NCBI RefSeq assembly: GCF_032341175.1
Contig: NZ_CP135435.1
Location: 372,001 to 436,000, forward strand
Length of the DNA stretch: 64,000 nt
Reading direction: 5' to 3'
Source of the DNA: Bacillus sp. DTU_2020_1000418_1_SI_GHA_SEK_038
GTDB lineage: Bacteria; Bacillota; Bacilli; Bacillales; Cytobacillaceae
Shown in pieces: positions 44,047 through 53,074 of the stretch. Made by a program: the position numbers and the translations under genes. Each line of letters opens with the position of its first letter. The first letter of the stretch is position 1. Under the pieces are notes generated by a model. The model worked only from the letters and a program-made list of their open reading frames with translations. It was not told the origin of the DNA and did not search any database.

Positions 44047-44211
44047 ACAAGCTAATATAATTCATCTAATGGCACTTACATTTTTTTGTGCCAGAAACTA
44101 CCTATGCTATTTGGCCGAAATTATCCAATATCTCTTGCAGGTTTACTTAATTCTATGTCAATATCTATATATTGAAGAATATCGTACGAAGGTATTCAAG
44201 GAGATGAGAGT

Positions 44212-45384
44212 TTGAATAATAAAGCTGTTATTTTAGGATGTAATTATTATATAGGTTTAAGTACAATTCGCTGCTTAGGGGTCCATGGCATTCATACGGT
44301 TGCCGTTGATTATTCCGAGGATGATAGATATGGCGCCGAATCTAAGTATTGCTCTGAGAAACTGATAGCCCCTTATTATAAAAAAGATCCAAAAGGATTT
44401 ATCCAATTTTTAATTGAATACGCGAAAAAGCAGAGTGTAAAGCCAGTTCTAATTCCTTGTCATGACTCATATGTAGAAATCGTTGATGAGTACTTAGATG
44501 AGATAAGAGAGTACTATCTTATTCCTCAAACAGAAAAAGGTCTTTACACGAAAGTAATGAATAAGGAATCTTTGCATGCTTTAGCTGTGGAAAAGGGAAT
44601 GGCTGTACCAGAAACGGTTAGGATAGATGAAGAAAACTTTATTGAAAAAGTGGAAACGGTGCTTAAATATCCGTGTATCGTTAAGCCGACCGATTCGCCG
44701 GCATTTGTTGCGCATTTTAGAAGAAAGCTTTTTAAAGTTTTTAATCGGGAAGAATTATTAGCTGCTCTCGAAAAAGCAAAGAGTGCTAATTTAGAAGTTA
44801 TCGTGCAAAGAATTATTCCAGGCTTTGATGATCATATGTATACATTTGATGCTTATTTAGATCAGGATGCAAAAGTGACACATTGGGTGACATGCCAAAA
44901 GCACCGCCAATATCCAATTAATTTCGGAGCTTCTGTGTATACAGAGCAGAAATATGTTCCAGAGCTTTACGATATTGGGGCTCCATTTCTTGAAGCGATT
45001 GGATTTAAGGGGTTTGCAGAAATTGAATTTAAAAAAGATGCGGAAACAGGCAAGTTTTATTTAATAGAAATCAATGCCCGGATTACTAATTTAAACAATC
45101 TCCTCTATAAGGTAGGGGTTAACTTCCCTTACATTACTTACCGTGAGCTAACGGGGTCCCCTCTTGAGCCTTATGCAGTAAAAGAGGATAAGCACCGTGT
45201 ATTTTGGTATGCCTATGAGGATATATTGGCAATAAAGGGCTATATAAAGACCGGTCAGCTAACTAAAGGACAAGTGATAAAATCGCTGATGAAGCAAAAG
45301 GCTTATGCTATTTGGGATTGGTCTGATCCGAAGCCCGGCATCGTTTACTTTAAGAAAATCGCCGGAAAGCTAATGAAAAAATAA
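44212..45384 (+). CDS. ATP-grasp ligase resembling D-aspartate ligase (Aslfm type)
   Basis: A 390-residue ATP-grasp protein. Features in order are the N-terminal NNKAVILGCNYYIGLSTIRCLGVHG, KPVLIPCHDSYVEIVDEYLDEIREYYLIPQ, NKESLHALAVEKGMAVPETV, YPCIVKPTDSPAFVAHF for ATP binding, VIVQRIIPGFDDHMYTFDAYLD, and the metal site GFAEIEFKKDAETGKFYLIEINARITN. The same series, including the HDSY/GDGY block and IPG-D-(D/S) segment, occurs in the Enterococcus D-aspartate ligase, which adds D-Asp to the lysine side chain of peptidoglycan precursors. The start is TTG at 44212, eight bases after AGGAG. It leads a co-directional set with a MurE-like ligase and an asparagine synthase. The exact substrate is not proven. 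Confidence 0.8.
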   Translation: MNNKAVILGCNYYIGLSTIRCLGVHGIHTVAVDYSEDDRYGAESKYCSEKLIAPYYKKDPKGFIQFLIEYAKKQSVKPVLIPCHDSYVEIVDEYLDEIREYYLIPQTEKGLYTKVMNKESLHALAVEKGMAVPETVRIDEENFIEKVETVLKYPCIVKPTDSPAFVAHFRRKLFKVFNREELLAALEKAKSANLEVIVQRIIPGFDDHMYTFDAYLDQDAKVTHWVTCQKHRQYPINFGASVYTEQKYVPELYDIGAPFLEAIGFKGFAEIEFKKDAETGKFYLIEINARITNLNNLLYKVGVNFPYITYRELTGSPLEPYAVKEDKHRVFWYAYEDILAIKGYIKTGQLTKGQVIKSLMKQKAYAIWDWSDPKPGIVYFKKIAGKLMKK

Positions 45385-45440
45385 TGAAAATACCTAAACA
45401 AAGCAGTCGAGAAATGGACGCAGAAAAGAGGTAGAAACGA

Positions 45441-46979
45441 ATGAAGCTAGAAAACCTCCTTCAATCAATAGAAGTGAAAAATGTGAAGAATGATCAGGAT
45501 TTAAATATTTTCGGAATTTCCTACCATTCCCAAAAGGTTTCGAATGGACACCTTTTTGTTTGTGTGCGAGGATATAAAACGGACGGGCATAAATATTTGA
45601 AACAAGCAGCAGAAAATGGAGCGGTAGCAGCTGTTGTCGAGGAGTTCAACGAAGAGGTTACTATTCCGCAATATCTTGTAGAAGATAGCCGAATTTCCTT
45701 AGCTCGATTAGGTGCTCACTTTTATGACAATCCGTCTAAGAAGCTTAATATGATCGGAATCACTGCTACAAATGGGAAAACAACTACTTCCTATATGACA
45801 AATGCTATTTTAGAAAATGAAGGCTTCAAAACAGGGCTGATTGGAACAGTCTCGATTAAAATTGCTGATACATCGATTCCGTCAGAACTGACCACACCTG
45901 AATCTTTAGATTTACAATACTATTTAAATGAAATGGCTGAACGTGATGTCACCCATGTAAGCATGGAGGTTTCATCACAAGCCTTGGAAATGCACCGGGT
46001 TGAACAAGTAGACTACGATATTGTCACACTTAATAATGTCAGCCGTGAACACATTGATTCGCATGGTTCATTTGAAAAATACTTTGAAGTAAAATCTAGC
46101 TTAATTCGCAATGCCAGTGAAACTAGCTTTGCTGTTCTTAATCTGGATTGTCCTTACTCGGCCTCTTTAGTCAATGCGACAAAGGCTCAAGTCATCACAT
46201 TTGGTGTGAAGAGCAATGAAGGGCATATTTATTGTAAAAATTTAGATTTATCGACTGGTCGTGCAAAATTCACAGTAGAAATTATGAAGTCATTTAAAGT
46301 AAATGATACAGAATATATTCCAGGTGAATTTGATATTGAACTTGCCGTTCCTGGTCTTCATTCCGTCTATAATGCAATGGTAGCCATTACGGTAGCACTT
46401 CTGTCGAACGTGGCTGTTTCAACCATCCAAAGAACATTGAAGACGTTTGGCGGAGTAGAACGCCGCTTTGAGTTTATTTTTGAAGATGATTTTAAGATTA
46501 TTGATGATCATTTTGCTAATGCGGGCAACATCAACGTTACTCTGGAGACGTTAAAATTTATGGATTATAAGAAGCTCCATTTAGTTTATGCCATCAGAGG
46601 AGAAAGAGGCCCTACAGTCAATCGAGAAAACGCAGAGACGATTGCAAACTGGGCTCCAAAACTTGGCTTTAATGAAGTGATTGCCACAAAGAGCATCTCC
46701 CATGTTACGTCAAAAGATAAGGTGACAGATGAAGAGCAGCAGGTGTTTGAAATGGTAATGGATCAAGCCGAAATAAAAGTCCAGCTATGTGATGAGCTTC
46801 CAGATGCCATCGCAAAGGCACTGGCAAGAGCAGAAGAAGGAGATTTAATTCTTCTGGCAGGCTGCCAAGGAATGGATCACGGGGCTGAAATTGCTTTACA
46901 TCAAATAGAAAAAATCAAGAAGGATTTTTCAAAAGAAAAATTATTCATGCCTCTTCGCAAGCGTGTTTCAGGTCAGTAA
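45441..46979 (+). CDS. MurE-like ligase without the diaminopimelate motifs
   Basis: A 512-residue Mur ligase closest to MurE: SYHSQKVSNGHLFVCVRGYKTDGHKYLKQA N-terminal domain, ATP loop GITATNGKTTT (106-116), STPESL-like TTPESLDLQYYL, MEVSSQALEMHRV, NVSREHIDSHGSFEKYFEVKSSLI with the carbamylated-lysine position at 218. But the C-terminal half departs from true MurE: DYAHTPDSL is replaced by DDHFANAGN, the G-C-G-G-D-R-D motif by RGERGPTVNR, and the DNPR amino acid motif by SISHVTS. So it should accept a different amino acid or acceptor. It follows the ATP-grasp gene by 56 bases and precedes the asparagine synthase. Confidence 0.85.
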   Translation: MKLENLLQSIEVKNVKNDQDLNIFGISYHSQKVSNGHLFVCVRGYKTDGHKYLKQAAENGAVAAVVEEFNEEVTIPQYLVEDSRISLARLGAHFYDNPSKKLNMIGITATNGKTTTSYMTNAILENEGFKTGLIGTVSIKIADTSIPSELTTPESLDLQYYLNEMAERDVTHVSMEVSSQALEMHRVEQVDYDIVTLNNVSREHIDSHGSFEKYFEVKSSLIRNASETSFAVLNLDCPYSASLVNATKAQVITFGVKSNEGHIYCKNLDLSTGRAKFTVEIMKSFKVNDTEYIPGEFDIELAVPGLHSVYNAMVAITVALLSNVAVSTIQRTLKTFGGVERRFEFIFEDDFKIIDDHFANAGNINVTLETLKFMDYKKLHLVYAIRGERGPTVNRENAETIANWAPKLGFNEVIATKSISHVTSKDKVTDEEQQVFEMVMDQAEIKVQLCDELPDAIAKALARAEEGDLILLAGCQGMDHGAEIALHQIEKIKKDFSKEKLFMPLRKRVSGQ

Positions 46980-47006
46980 GAAATAGTGTAAAATTATTTC
47001 TTGGAT

Positions 47007-47028
47007 GGGGCCCCAGGGCCCCGTTTTG
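47007..47028 (+). terminator. GC-rich hairpin before the asparagine synthase gene
   Basis: GGGGCCC and GGGCCCC pair around a two-base loop, followed by GTTTT. It may attenuate read-through from the MurE-like gene. Confidence 0.5.
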
Positions 47029-47060
47029 AGGTTAACAATCTAAAATAAAGGTGATAGAAA

Positions 47061-48908
47061 ATGTGCGGTTTCGTTGGTTTTGCTCATGCTAATCCAGAAA
47101 TAGATAAGAAACAAACAATCAATGACATGATGGATACCATTATTCATAGAGGACCTGACAGCGGAGAATCTTTTACAGATAAGAATATTGCCTTTGGCTT
47201 TAGACGTCTTAGCATTATTGATTTATCTGAAGAAGCCGGTCAGCCAATGTTTAATGAAGATAAAAGCTGTGTGTTAATTTTTAATGGGGAAATTTATAAC
47301 TATCAAGAATTGAAAAAAGACCTGATAGAAAAAGGCCATATTTTCAAAACAGATACAGATAGTGAAGTATTAATCCACGGTTATGAAGAGTATGGTGTAG
47401 ACTTATTGCAGAAGCTAAGAGGAATGTTTGCCTTTGCTATTTGGGATACGAAAAAGGAAACGATGCTCCTGGCACGTGATTTCTTTGGTATTAAACCTCT
47501 TTATTATACACAAAACACAACAGACAACTCCTTTATCTTTGGTTCCGAAATTAAATCATTCTTAAAGAACTCAAGCTTCAAAAAAGAATTAAATAAGGAT
47601 GCATTAATGCCTTATTTAACCTTCCAATATTCAGTTCTGGATGAAACCTTCTTTAAAGGTGTGTACAAGCTTAAACCAGGTCATTATATGATCTACAAAC
47701 AAGGAAAAATGGAGATTAAGCAGTACTGGAATGTAAATTTTGATGAGCAAGAGAATAGTTTAGATTATTATATTGAACAAATAAATAACACGATGAGAGA
47801 ATCAGTCGATTATCACAAAATCAGTGATGTAAAGGTTGGATCCTTCCTTTCAGGCGGAATTGATTCCAGCTATATTACGGCTTTACTGAAGCCTAATAAA
47901 ACCTTCTCAATTGGATTTAAGGATTATGAAGGAATCTTTAACGAAACGAATTTGTCTAAAGAACTATCAGACAAACTCGATATTGAAAACTACCGTAAGC
48001 TAATGAATGCTGATGAATGCTTTGAGACCTTGCCGACCATTCAATATCATATGGATGAACCGCAGTCGAACCTTTCATCTGTTCCACTATACTTTTTATC
48101 TAAATTAGCTAGGGAACATGTAACTGTCGTTTTGTCCGGTGAAGGTGCAGACGAGATTTTCGGCGGGTATGTGTGGTATCAGAAATCAGCTAAACAAGAA
48201 AAATATGAAAAAGTCCCATACATCATCAGACGTGCGCTATCTAAAGTAGGCAGTGCCCTTCCGCAAAATAAAATGACCACCTTCTTAGTTAAAGGCGGCC
48301 AAAAGATCGAAGAGAAATTTATTGGACAGGCTAAAGTCTTTGAAGAAGAAGATGCTTTCAAAGTGTTAAAAGATGAGTATAAAAACGGTCCCACTGTACA
48401 AAGTATTACAAAACAAGTATTTGACCAAGTAAAAGGGAAAGATGATGTAACCAAAATGCAGTATCTTGACCTAAAGCTTTGGCTTCCTGGAGATATTCTC
48501 TTAAAAGCGGATAAAATGAGTATGGCTCATTCCATTGAATTAAGGGTTCCATTCCTAGATAAAGAAGTCATGTCAATGGCATCCAAATTGCCTAGCTCAT
48601 TACGCGTGAATCGCAAAGATACAAAATATGCATTGCGTGCTGCTTCAAGTGAAGTGCTTCCTGATGAATGGGCAAATCGTCCAAAGGTTGGGTTCCCTGT
48701 ACCGATCCGTTTTTGGCTGCAAGAAGAGAAGTATTACCAGATCGTTAAGGAAATGTTCCAATCAGATATGGCGAAAGAGTTCTTCAACACTGATGAGCTA
48801 TTGAGATATTTGGAAGAGCATTATTCAAAGAAACATAACTATGCCCGCTACATTTGGACAGTTTATGTGTTCCTTGTTTGGTATAAGAAGTTCTTTAAAG
48901 AAATGTGA
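47061..48908 (+). CDS. Glutamine-hydrolysing asparagine synthase (AsnB family)
   Basis: A 615-residue two-domain enzyme. The N-terminal glutaminase has catalytic Cys2 (MCGFVGF), HRGPDSGE, FRRLSIIDLS, FNGEIYNY and DSEVL; the C-terminal synthetase has the pyrophosphate loop FLSGGIDSS (262-270) and VVLSGEGADEIFGGY. It transfers ammonia from glutamine to a carboxylate. B. subtilis has three paralogs (AsnB, AsnH, AsnO); in Lactococcus an AsnH enzyme amidates D-Asp in the peptidoglycan cross-bridge. Here, next to a D-Asp-ligase-like and a MurE-like gene, amidation of the aspartyl product is more likely than free asparagine synthesis. Confidence 0.9.
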   Translation: MCGFVGFAHANPEIDKKQTINDMMDTIIHRGPDSGESFTDKNIAFGFRRLSIIDLSEEAGQPMFNEDKSCVLIFNGEIYNYQELKKDLIEKGHIFKTDTDSEVLIHGYEEYGVDLLQKLRGMFAFAIWDTKKETMLLARDFFGIKPLYYTQNTTDNSFIFGSEIKSFLKNSSFKKELNKDALMPYLTFQYSVLDETFFKGVYKLKPGHYMIYKQGKMEIKQYWNVNFDEQENSLDYYIEQINNTMRESVDYHKISDVKVGSFLSGGIDSSYITALLKPNKTFSIGFKDYEGIFNETNLSKELSDKLDIENYRKLMNADECFETLPTIQYHMDEPQSNLSSVPLYFLSKLAREHVTVVLSGEGADEIFGGYVWYQKSAKQEKYEKVPYIIRRALSKVGSALPQNKMTTFLVKGGQKIEEKFIGQAKVFEEEDAFKVLKDEYKNGPTVQSITKQVFDQVKGKDDVTKMQYLDLKLWLPGDILLKADKMSMAHSIELRVPFLDKEVMSMASKLPSSLRVNRKDTKYALRAASSEVLPDEWANRPKVGFPVPIRFWLQEEKYYQIVKEMFQSDMAKEFFNTDELLRYLEEHYSKKHNYARYIWTVYVFLVWYKKFFKEM

Positions 48909-48913
48909 GATTG

Positions 48914-49148
48914 AAAAGCGGAAGCGACTAGCCAGGAGCGGCAAGCATAAGAAGAGCTTCCTGGAAGGGGGTACTGTACCTTTCCAGGAGGTTTCATTTA
49001 TGACCCCGAGGTCGGCAAAAACGCGATGTCCTCCCAAAAGCTTCACTTTTGGTCGTGAGATGTGTCGCTGCCGAAGCCTTCATTGTCCTGTCGCAATGCC
49101 GACACTAGTACGTCCTGTACATCGGGGCTTGAAGATGAAGCTGGACAG
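48914..49148. repeat. Dispersed multi-hairpin repeat, copy 3
   Basis: About 235 bp from AAAAGCGGAAGCG to GAAGCTGGACAG; these ends match copy 1 in reverse orientation, and the GCCGACACTAGTACGTCCTG module is shared. The centre holds other hairpins (TCCTGGAAGG...CCTTTCCAGGA; AAAAGCTTCACTTTT). It begins 6 bases after the asparagine synthase stop. Confidence 0.8.
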
Positions 49149-49170
49149 TAACTATAGGGGATGAATATGA

Positions 49171-49992
49171 GTGAGGAAAATAGTAGTCAGCACTATTTTT
49201 ATAGTCCTTGTATTTGTCGTTTATTTGACAATAAACACGGTAAATAGCGAATCAAAGGTAAACAGCAGTGCTAATTCGGAAATAGACTTTACAGGCATTG
49301 AGGCCATTACAAAAATCAATGTTCCGACTTATGTAAAAAGGTATGACTGGACAAAAGAAGGCCAGATGAAAATAACAGAGGTTTTTATCCCTGTACAAAC
49401 AGTTAAACAATTACCTGAACTCCCGCATGGCTGTGAAATTACTTCTTTAACGGCTATTCTGAATACGTTTGGTTATGAGGTTTCAAAAACGGAGATGGCA
49501 GATCAGTATTTGCCAAAACAGTCATTTTCCACGAAGAAAAATCGCCGATACGGAGCCAATCCTTATAAGGCGTATGCCGGAAACCCTAGAAGCGAGACTG
49601 GCGGCTTTTTCAGCTATGCACCTCCAATTATTACAGCGGCGGAGAAGTATACTAAGGTTGTGGGTGAAGAAATTCAGACCCTTGATTTAAGCGGAAGCAA
49701 GAAAGAGGACATAATTAAACAGCTTAATAAAGGAATTCCAGTATTAGTTTGGGTAACTTTAGATCTAGGGAAGCCGAAATTAAATTATTCTTGGTATTTT
49801 CATGATACAGGGGAGAAATTTACTGCTCCAACTAATTTACATGCTGTCGTATTAAATGGCTATGATGAAAAGAAAGTACATGTTATGAATCCATTAGTCG
49901 GACAAATGACGTATGATATAAACGCATTTTTTAAAAGCTACCAGGAGCTTGGCAGTCATGCCATGGCTGTAGTAGTCAAAAGTGAAAACTAA
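49171..49992 (+). CDS. Membrane-anchored C39-family papain-like peptidase (YvpB-like)
   Basis: A 273-residue protein with an N-terminal signal anchor (IVVSTIFIVLVFVVYLTI, residues 4-21) and an extracellular Peptidase_C39_2 domain. The catalytic cysteine is Cys88 in LPHGCEITSLTAIL, the histidine is in TNLHAVVLNGYDEKKVHVMNPL, with VLVWVTLDL between. Its B. subtilis relative YvpB is uncharacterised. Members of this clan cleave or bind cell-surface peptides. The start is GTG at 49171; GGGG is 9-11 bases upstream. It lies between the asparagine synthase and racemase genes but has its own terminator. Confidence 0.85.
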   Translation: MRKIVVSTIFIVLVFVVYLTINTVNSESKVNSSANSEIDFTGIEAITKINVPTYVKRYDWTKEGQMKITEVFIPVQTVKQLPELPHGCEITSLTAILNTFGYEVSKTEMADQYLPKQSFSTKKNRRYGANPYKAYAGNPRSETGGFFSYAPPIITAAEKYTKVVGEEIQTLDLSGSKKEDIIKQLNKGIPVLVWVTLDLGKPKLNYSWYFHDTGEKFTAPTNLHAVVLNGYDEKKVHVMNPLVGQMTYDINAFFKSYQELGSHAMAVVVKSEN

Positions 49993-50000
49993 ACAGTGAG

Positions 50001-50050
50001 AGCAAAAGAAATTCCATTTAGGCAATGGGATATTTCTTTTGCTTTCATCT
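50001..50050 (+). terminator. Terminator of the C39 peptidase gene
   Basis: AGCAAAAGAAAT and ATTTCTTTTGCT pair, extended by ATT/AAT, followed by a T-rich tract. Confidence 0.85.
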
Positions 50051-50097
50051 TTTTGATAATATATAGAAAAATGTCAATAAATTAAGAAGGATGAGAC

Positions 50098-50826
50098 ATG
50101 CAAAAGAAAAGCTTAGGCGTTATTGGCGGGATGGGGCCAATGGCCACATCTGTTTTTTTTGAGAAGGTTATTGAAAATACAGTGGCGAATTCAGATCAGG
50201 AACACATTAATATGGTTATTCTAAACCATGCTTCCTTACCTGATCGCACGAGTGTGATTTTAGAAAATAAAGAAGAGTTATTTTTAAACGCAGTCGCAAA
50301 AGATATGAAGCTTCTTGAAGCTGCAGGCGTTGACCACATCGCTATACCATGTAACACATCCCATTTTTTCTATAATCAAATGCAGGAAATGACCAATATA
50401 AAGATTATTAATATGGTAGATGAGACTTGTAAAGAAATTCATAGAAAACATGGAGATCATAGCAAGGTTGCGATATTAGCTACAAACGGAACAGTGAGCA
50501 GCGGGATTTATAGACAGGGATGTAAAAACTATAAGATGGAATTACATATCCCTGATGAGGTCTCTCAAGAGCAAGTGATGAATACAATATATAATATAAA
50601 AAGTGATTTGAAGGTAGATGCTGCGGCAATTGAACAAATCATTATGGATCTTGTTTATAAAGAAAATTGCTGCTGTGTTATTCTCGCTTGTACCGAGTTA
50701 TCATGTATGCATTTAAGTGATGACGTCATGAAATATTGCATCGATGCTATGGATGTTCTAGTTGAAAAGTCGATTGAATATTCCGGTGGCATTGTCAAGA
50801 ATCCAATAGAGTGGGGCAAGCCTTAA
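50098..50826 (+). CDS. Aspartate/glutamate racemase-family protein
   Basis: A 242-residue enzyme of the cofactor-independent Asp/Glu racemase family. SLGVIGGMGPMATSVFFEKVI is the N-terminal signature and the two catalytic cysteines are Cys85 in IAIPCNTSHFF and Cys198 in VILACTELSCM. The GGMGP form is usual for aspartate racemases (and RacX/YgeA broad-specificity racemases) rather than the glutamate racemase of cell-wall synthesis. It would supply D-aspartate for the ligase at 44212. The gene has its own ribosome binding site (AAGAAGG) and lies after a terminator, so joint expression is not certain. Confidence 0.87.
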   Translation: MQKKSLGVIGGMGPMATSVFFEKVIENTVANSDQEHINMVILNHASLPDRTSVILENKEELFLNAVAKDMKLLEAAGVDHIAIPCNTSHFFYNQMQEMTNIKIINMVDETCKEIHRKHGDHSKVAILATNGTVSSGIYRQGCKNYKMELHIPDEVSQEQVMNTIYNIKSDLKVDAAAIEQIIMDLVYKENCCCVILACTELSCMHLSDDVMKYCIDAMDVLVEKSIEYSGGIVKNPIEWGKP

Positions 50827-50875
50827 TCTATTTGCGTATTTGAATTCGGTCAATCTTTAAAGGGAGGGATCAATC

Positions 50876-51190
50876 TTGAAAGTGAATGAAGCGGAGAAGT
50901 TTAGAGAGTTTTTGAAAGAATCTTTTGGTGCTGGAGTCAAAATTAGAGAATTGCGGTTATCTGATGAGGAAACAGAATACATTAAAAGAATTTATCCAAG
51001 GGCTAGTTTAAATAAAAGTATCCCAACTGAAGCTCCTGACGGAAAGAGATGGTATAAAGTATCCCTTCGGCCTCCTAAGAATGACAAAGAATTACAAGTA
51101 AAAGATCATCTGTCAGCCATTCAACAAGAAAATTTACAGCTAAAGCAAGAACTTGAAAGGTTAAAAAGAGAGAAAGGCCGTGCTGAATAA
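50876..51190 (+). CDS. Small protein of unknown function with C-terminal coiled coil
   Basis: A 104-residue charged, soluble protein starting at TTG after AAGGGAGG. The first 70 residues (FREFLKESFGAGVKIRELRLSDEETEYIKRIYP...RWYKVSLRPP) have no family I recognise. Residues 75-104 (HLSAIQQENLQLKQELERLKREKGRAE) form a leucine-zipper-like coiled coil. A clear terminator follows. Possibly a small regulatory or scaffold protein; function not inferred. Confidence 0.7.
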   Translation: MKVNEAEKFREFLKESFGAGVKIRELRLSDEETEYIKRIYPRASLNKSIPTEAPDGKRWYKVSLRPPKNDKELQVKDHLSAIQQENLQLKQELERLKREKGRAE

Positions 51191-51240
51191 CGATGTAAGG
51201 TATGAAAACTTTTTTGACATTATTAAATAATAGATGCCAC

Positions 51241-51268
51241 CGCCAAATTTTGTTTGGCGTTTTTTTTG
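51241..51268 (+). terminator. Terminator of the small coiled-coil protein gene
   Basis: CGCCAAA and TTTGGCG flank a 5-base loop and are followed by TTTTTTTT. Confidence 0.9.
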
Positions 51269-51574
51269 TTTGTTGGTTGAATATTTTTTCATAAAAGATA
51301 CCATTCTCTTGAAATATATTTGTAATAATTTTCGGGATTAACTTTTGATTAGACAATGTTATAATATAAAATGTACGATTATAGGACAAAAAATGACCAA
51401 TATTGCTAAATTCTTCCACCATTCTTTTTTGGAATTCTACAAACTGTTCCTATTTTCAACATATTTATTTTCCTTACAGACTTAGTATTAATACAGATTG
51501 GAAGATAAAAAGATTTACATAAATATACATACAGGCCACGCAAGTAAAAAACATAGAAGGGAGAAACGGACAAA

Positions 51575-52840
51575 TTGAAAAGGAAATTTCTCATTCTAGG
51601 AATTGGAATCATCGTTGGGCTTGGCAGCTTATTTCCTCCGGTTTCTAATACAGCACACGCAGTTCAAGCGAATAAGCAGCTGGAAGAAAAAAAGAAGGAT
51701 ATCCAAAACAAACGATCAACTATTCAATCGGAAATTAATCAAACTAAAGATAAAGTAGATGAAATCAATGCTGAACAGGCAGCTACTACAGCCGAAATTA
51801 AAAGATTAGATTTTGCAGTTGCGGATACCAATAATCAAATTCGAGAAAAAGAAGTCCAAATTGAAGAGGCTCAACAAGAAATTAAGAGGCTTCGGGAGGA
51901 AATAGCCATCCTAAAGGAGCAGATTCAGAAACGGGACGAGCTTCTTAAGGAACGTGTACGCTCTATTCAGGAAAATGGCGGGGTCATCAACTATGTGGAT
52001 GTTTTGCTTGGTGCACAAAGCTTTGGCGATTTTATTAATCGTGTAAGTGCTGTAACAACTTTCATGCAGGCAGATAGGGACCTGCTTAAAGCTCATCAGG
52101 AGGATAAAGCTGCCCTTGATAACAAAGAAGCTGAAGTGCAAAGACAGCTTGAGGAATTAAGCCAGAAGAAAGTACAGCTGGAAGAAATGAAGAAAAAGCT
52201 TGAAGGTCAAGTGGCTGAGAAGAATAAGTTACTTGCTCATTTAAATGAACAGGAAGAAAAAATGCACGAGGAGCTTCATGAGCTTGAAGATCAAGCAGGA
52301 CTTCTTGCTGCACAAGAAAAGGCAATAAAACGAGAAATAGAAGCTTGGAATAAGAGACAGCGTGAGCTTGAAGAACAGCGTAAAAAGGCAGCGGCAAACG
52401 GTTCTTCTGTTGGGCCAATGCCAACTATTTCAAATGGAGCTTTCATGAACCCAACAACAGGCAGACTCACATCCCACTTCGGCCAACGCTGGGGAGCGTT
52501 CCATTCAGGGATTGATATAGGAAAAGGTGGGCGTTCGGGATCAATACCGATTGTTGCAGCAGCAGCTGGCTCAGTTATTCGTGCGAATTATGATCGAAGC
52601 TACGGAAATGTCGTGATGATTACACATGTTATTGATGGACAAGTAATGACGACTGTATATGGACACTTGGAGAGTCTTAGCGTTTCAAACGGAGCTCGGG
52701 TTGAAAAAGGCCAAATGCTAGGCTATATGGGCAGTACGGGACATTCAACTGGACCACACCTTCATTTCGAAATCCATCATGGTCCATGGAACGGAAGCAG
52801 GACGAACGCAGTAAATCCACTTAAGTATGTTTCTTATTAG
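51575..52840 (+). CDS. EnvC/PcsB-like M23 murein hydrolase with long coiled coil
   Basis: A 421-residue secreted protein: signal peptide ending near AHA (residue 28), a long coiled coil (about 30-270) of the EnvC/PcsB type with the conserved RVRSIQENGGVINYVDVLLGAQSFGDFINRVSAVTTF hinge, then an M23 (LytM) domain (about 295-421). Zinc ligands are intact: HSGIDIG (H-x-x-x-D) and HLHFEIH (H-x-H). It should cut peptidoglycan cross-bridges, with the coiled coil probably restraining activity until bound by a partner such as FtsEX. The start is TTG at 51575, about 11 bases after GGGAG. Confidence 0.9.
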   Translation: MKRKFLILGIGIIVGLGSLFPPVSNTAHAVQANKQLEEKKKDIQNKRSTIQSEINQTKDKVDEINAEQAATTAEIKRLDFAVADTNNQIREKEVQIEEAQQEIKRLREEIAILKEQIQKRDELLKERVRSIQENGGVINYVDVLLGAQSFGDFINRVSAVTTFMQADRDLLKAHQEDKAALDNKEAEVQRQLEELSQKKVQLEEMKKKLEGQVAEKNKLLAHLNEQEEKMHEELHELEDQAGLLAAQEKAIKREIEAWNKRQRELEEQRKKAAANGSSVGPMPTISNGAFMNPTTGRLTSHFGQRWGAFHSGIDIGKGGRSGSIPIVAAAAGSVIRANYDRSYGNVVMITHVIDGQVMTTVYGHLESLSVSNGARVEKGQMLGYMGSTGHSTGPHLHFEIHHGPWNGSRTNAVNPLKYVSY

Positions 52841-52848
52841 GTAATCTT

Positions 52849-52894
52849 AAAGATTGAGAGAATGCAAGGGACCTTGCGACTCTCAATCTTTTTT
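52849..52894 (+). terminator. Terminator of the M23 hydrolase gene
   Basis: AAGATTGAGAG and CTCTCAATCTT pair around a 19-base loop holding a smaller GCAAGG/CCTTGC hairpin, then TTTT. Confidence 0.9.
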
Positions 52895-53074
52895 GCTATT
52901 TAAAAGGATATTATTTGTCCTTAATAAGCCGTTAGATACAGAATTACGGATACTTACTGCCATTTGCCCTATAAAAAAAAGAGAAATTGAAGGAAAATCC
53001 CCCTTTTTTGTCGAATTATTCGTATAATTAGATTTATTATGTTTATTTGGTGACCTTTAGGGAGGGGGAGAGTA

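Noticed and set aside
52980..53074. SigD promoter before the second chemoreceptor
   Set aside because: No GCCGATAT-like box; TATAAT at 53023 lacks a -35 partner at 16-18 bp.
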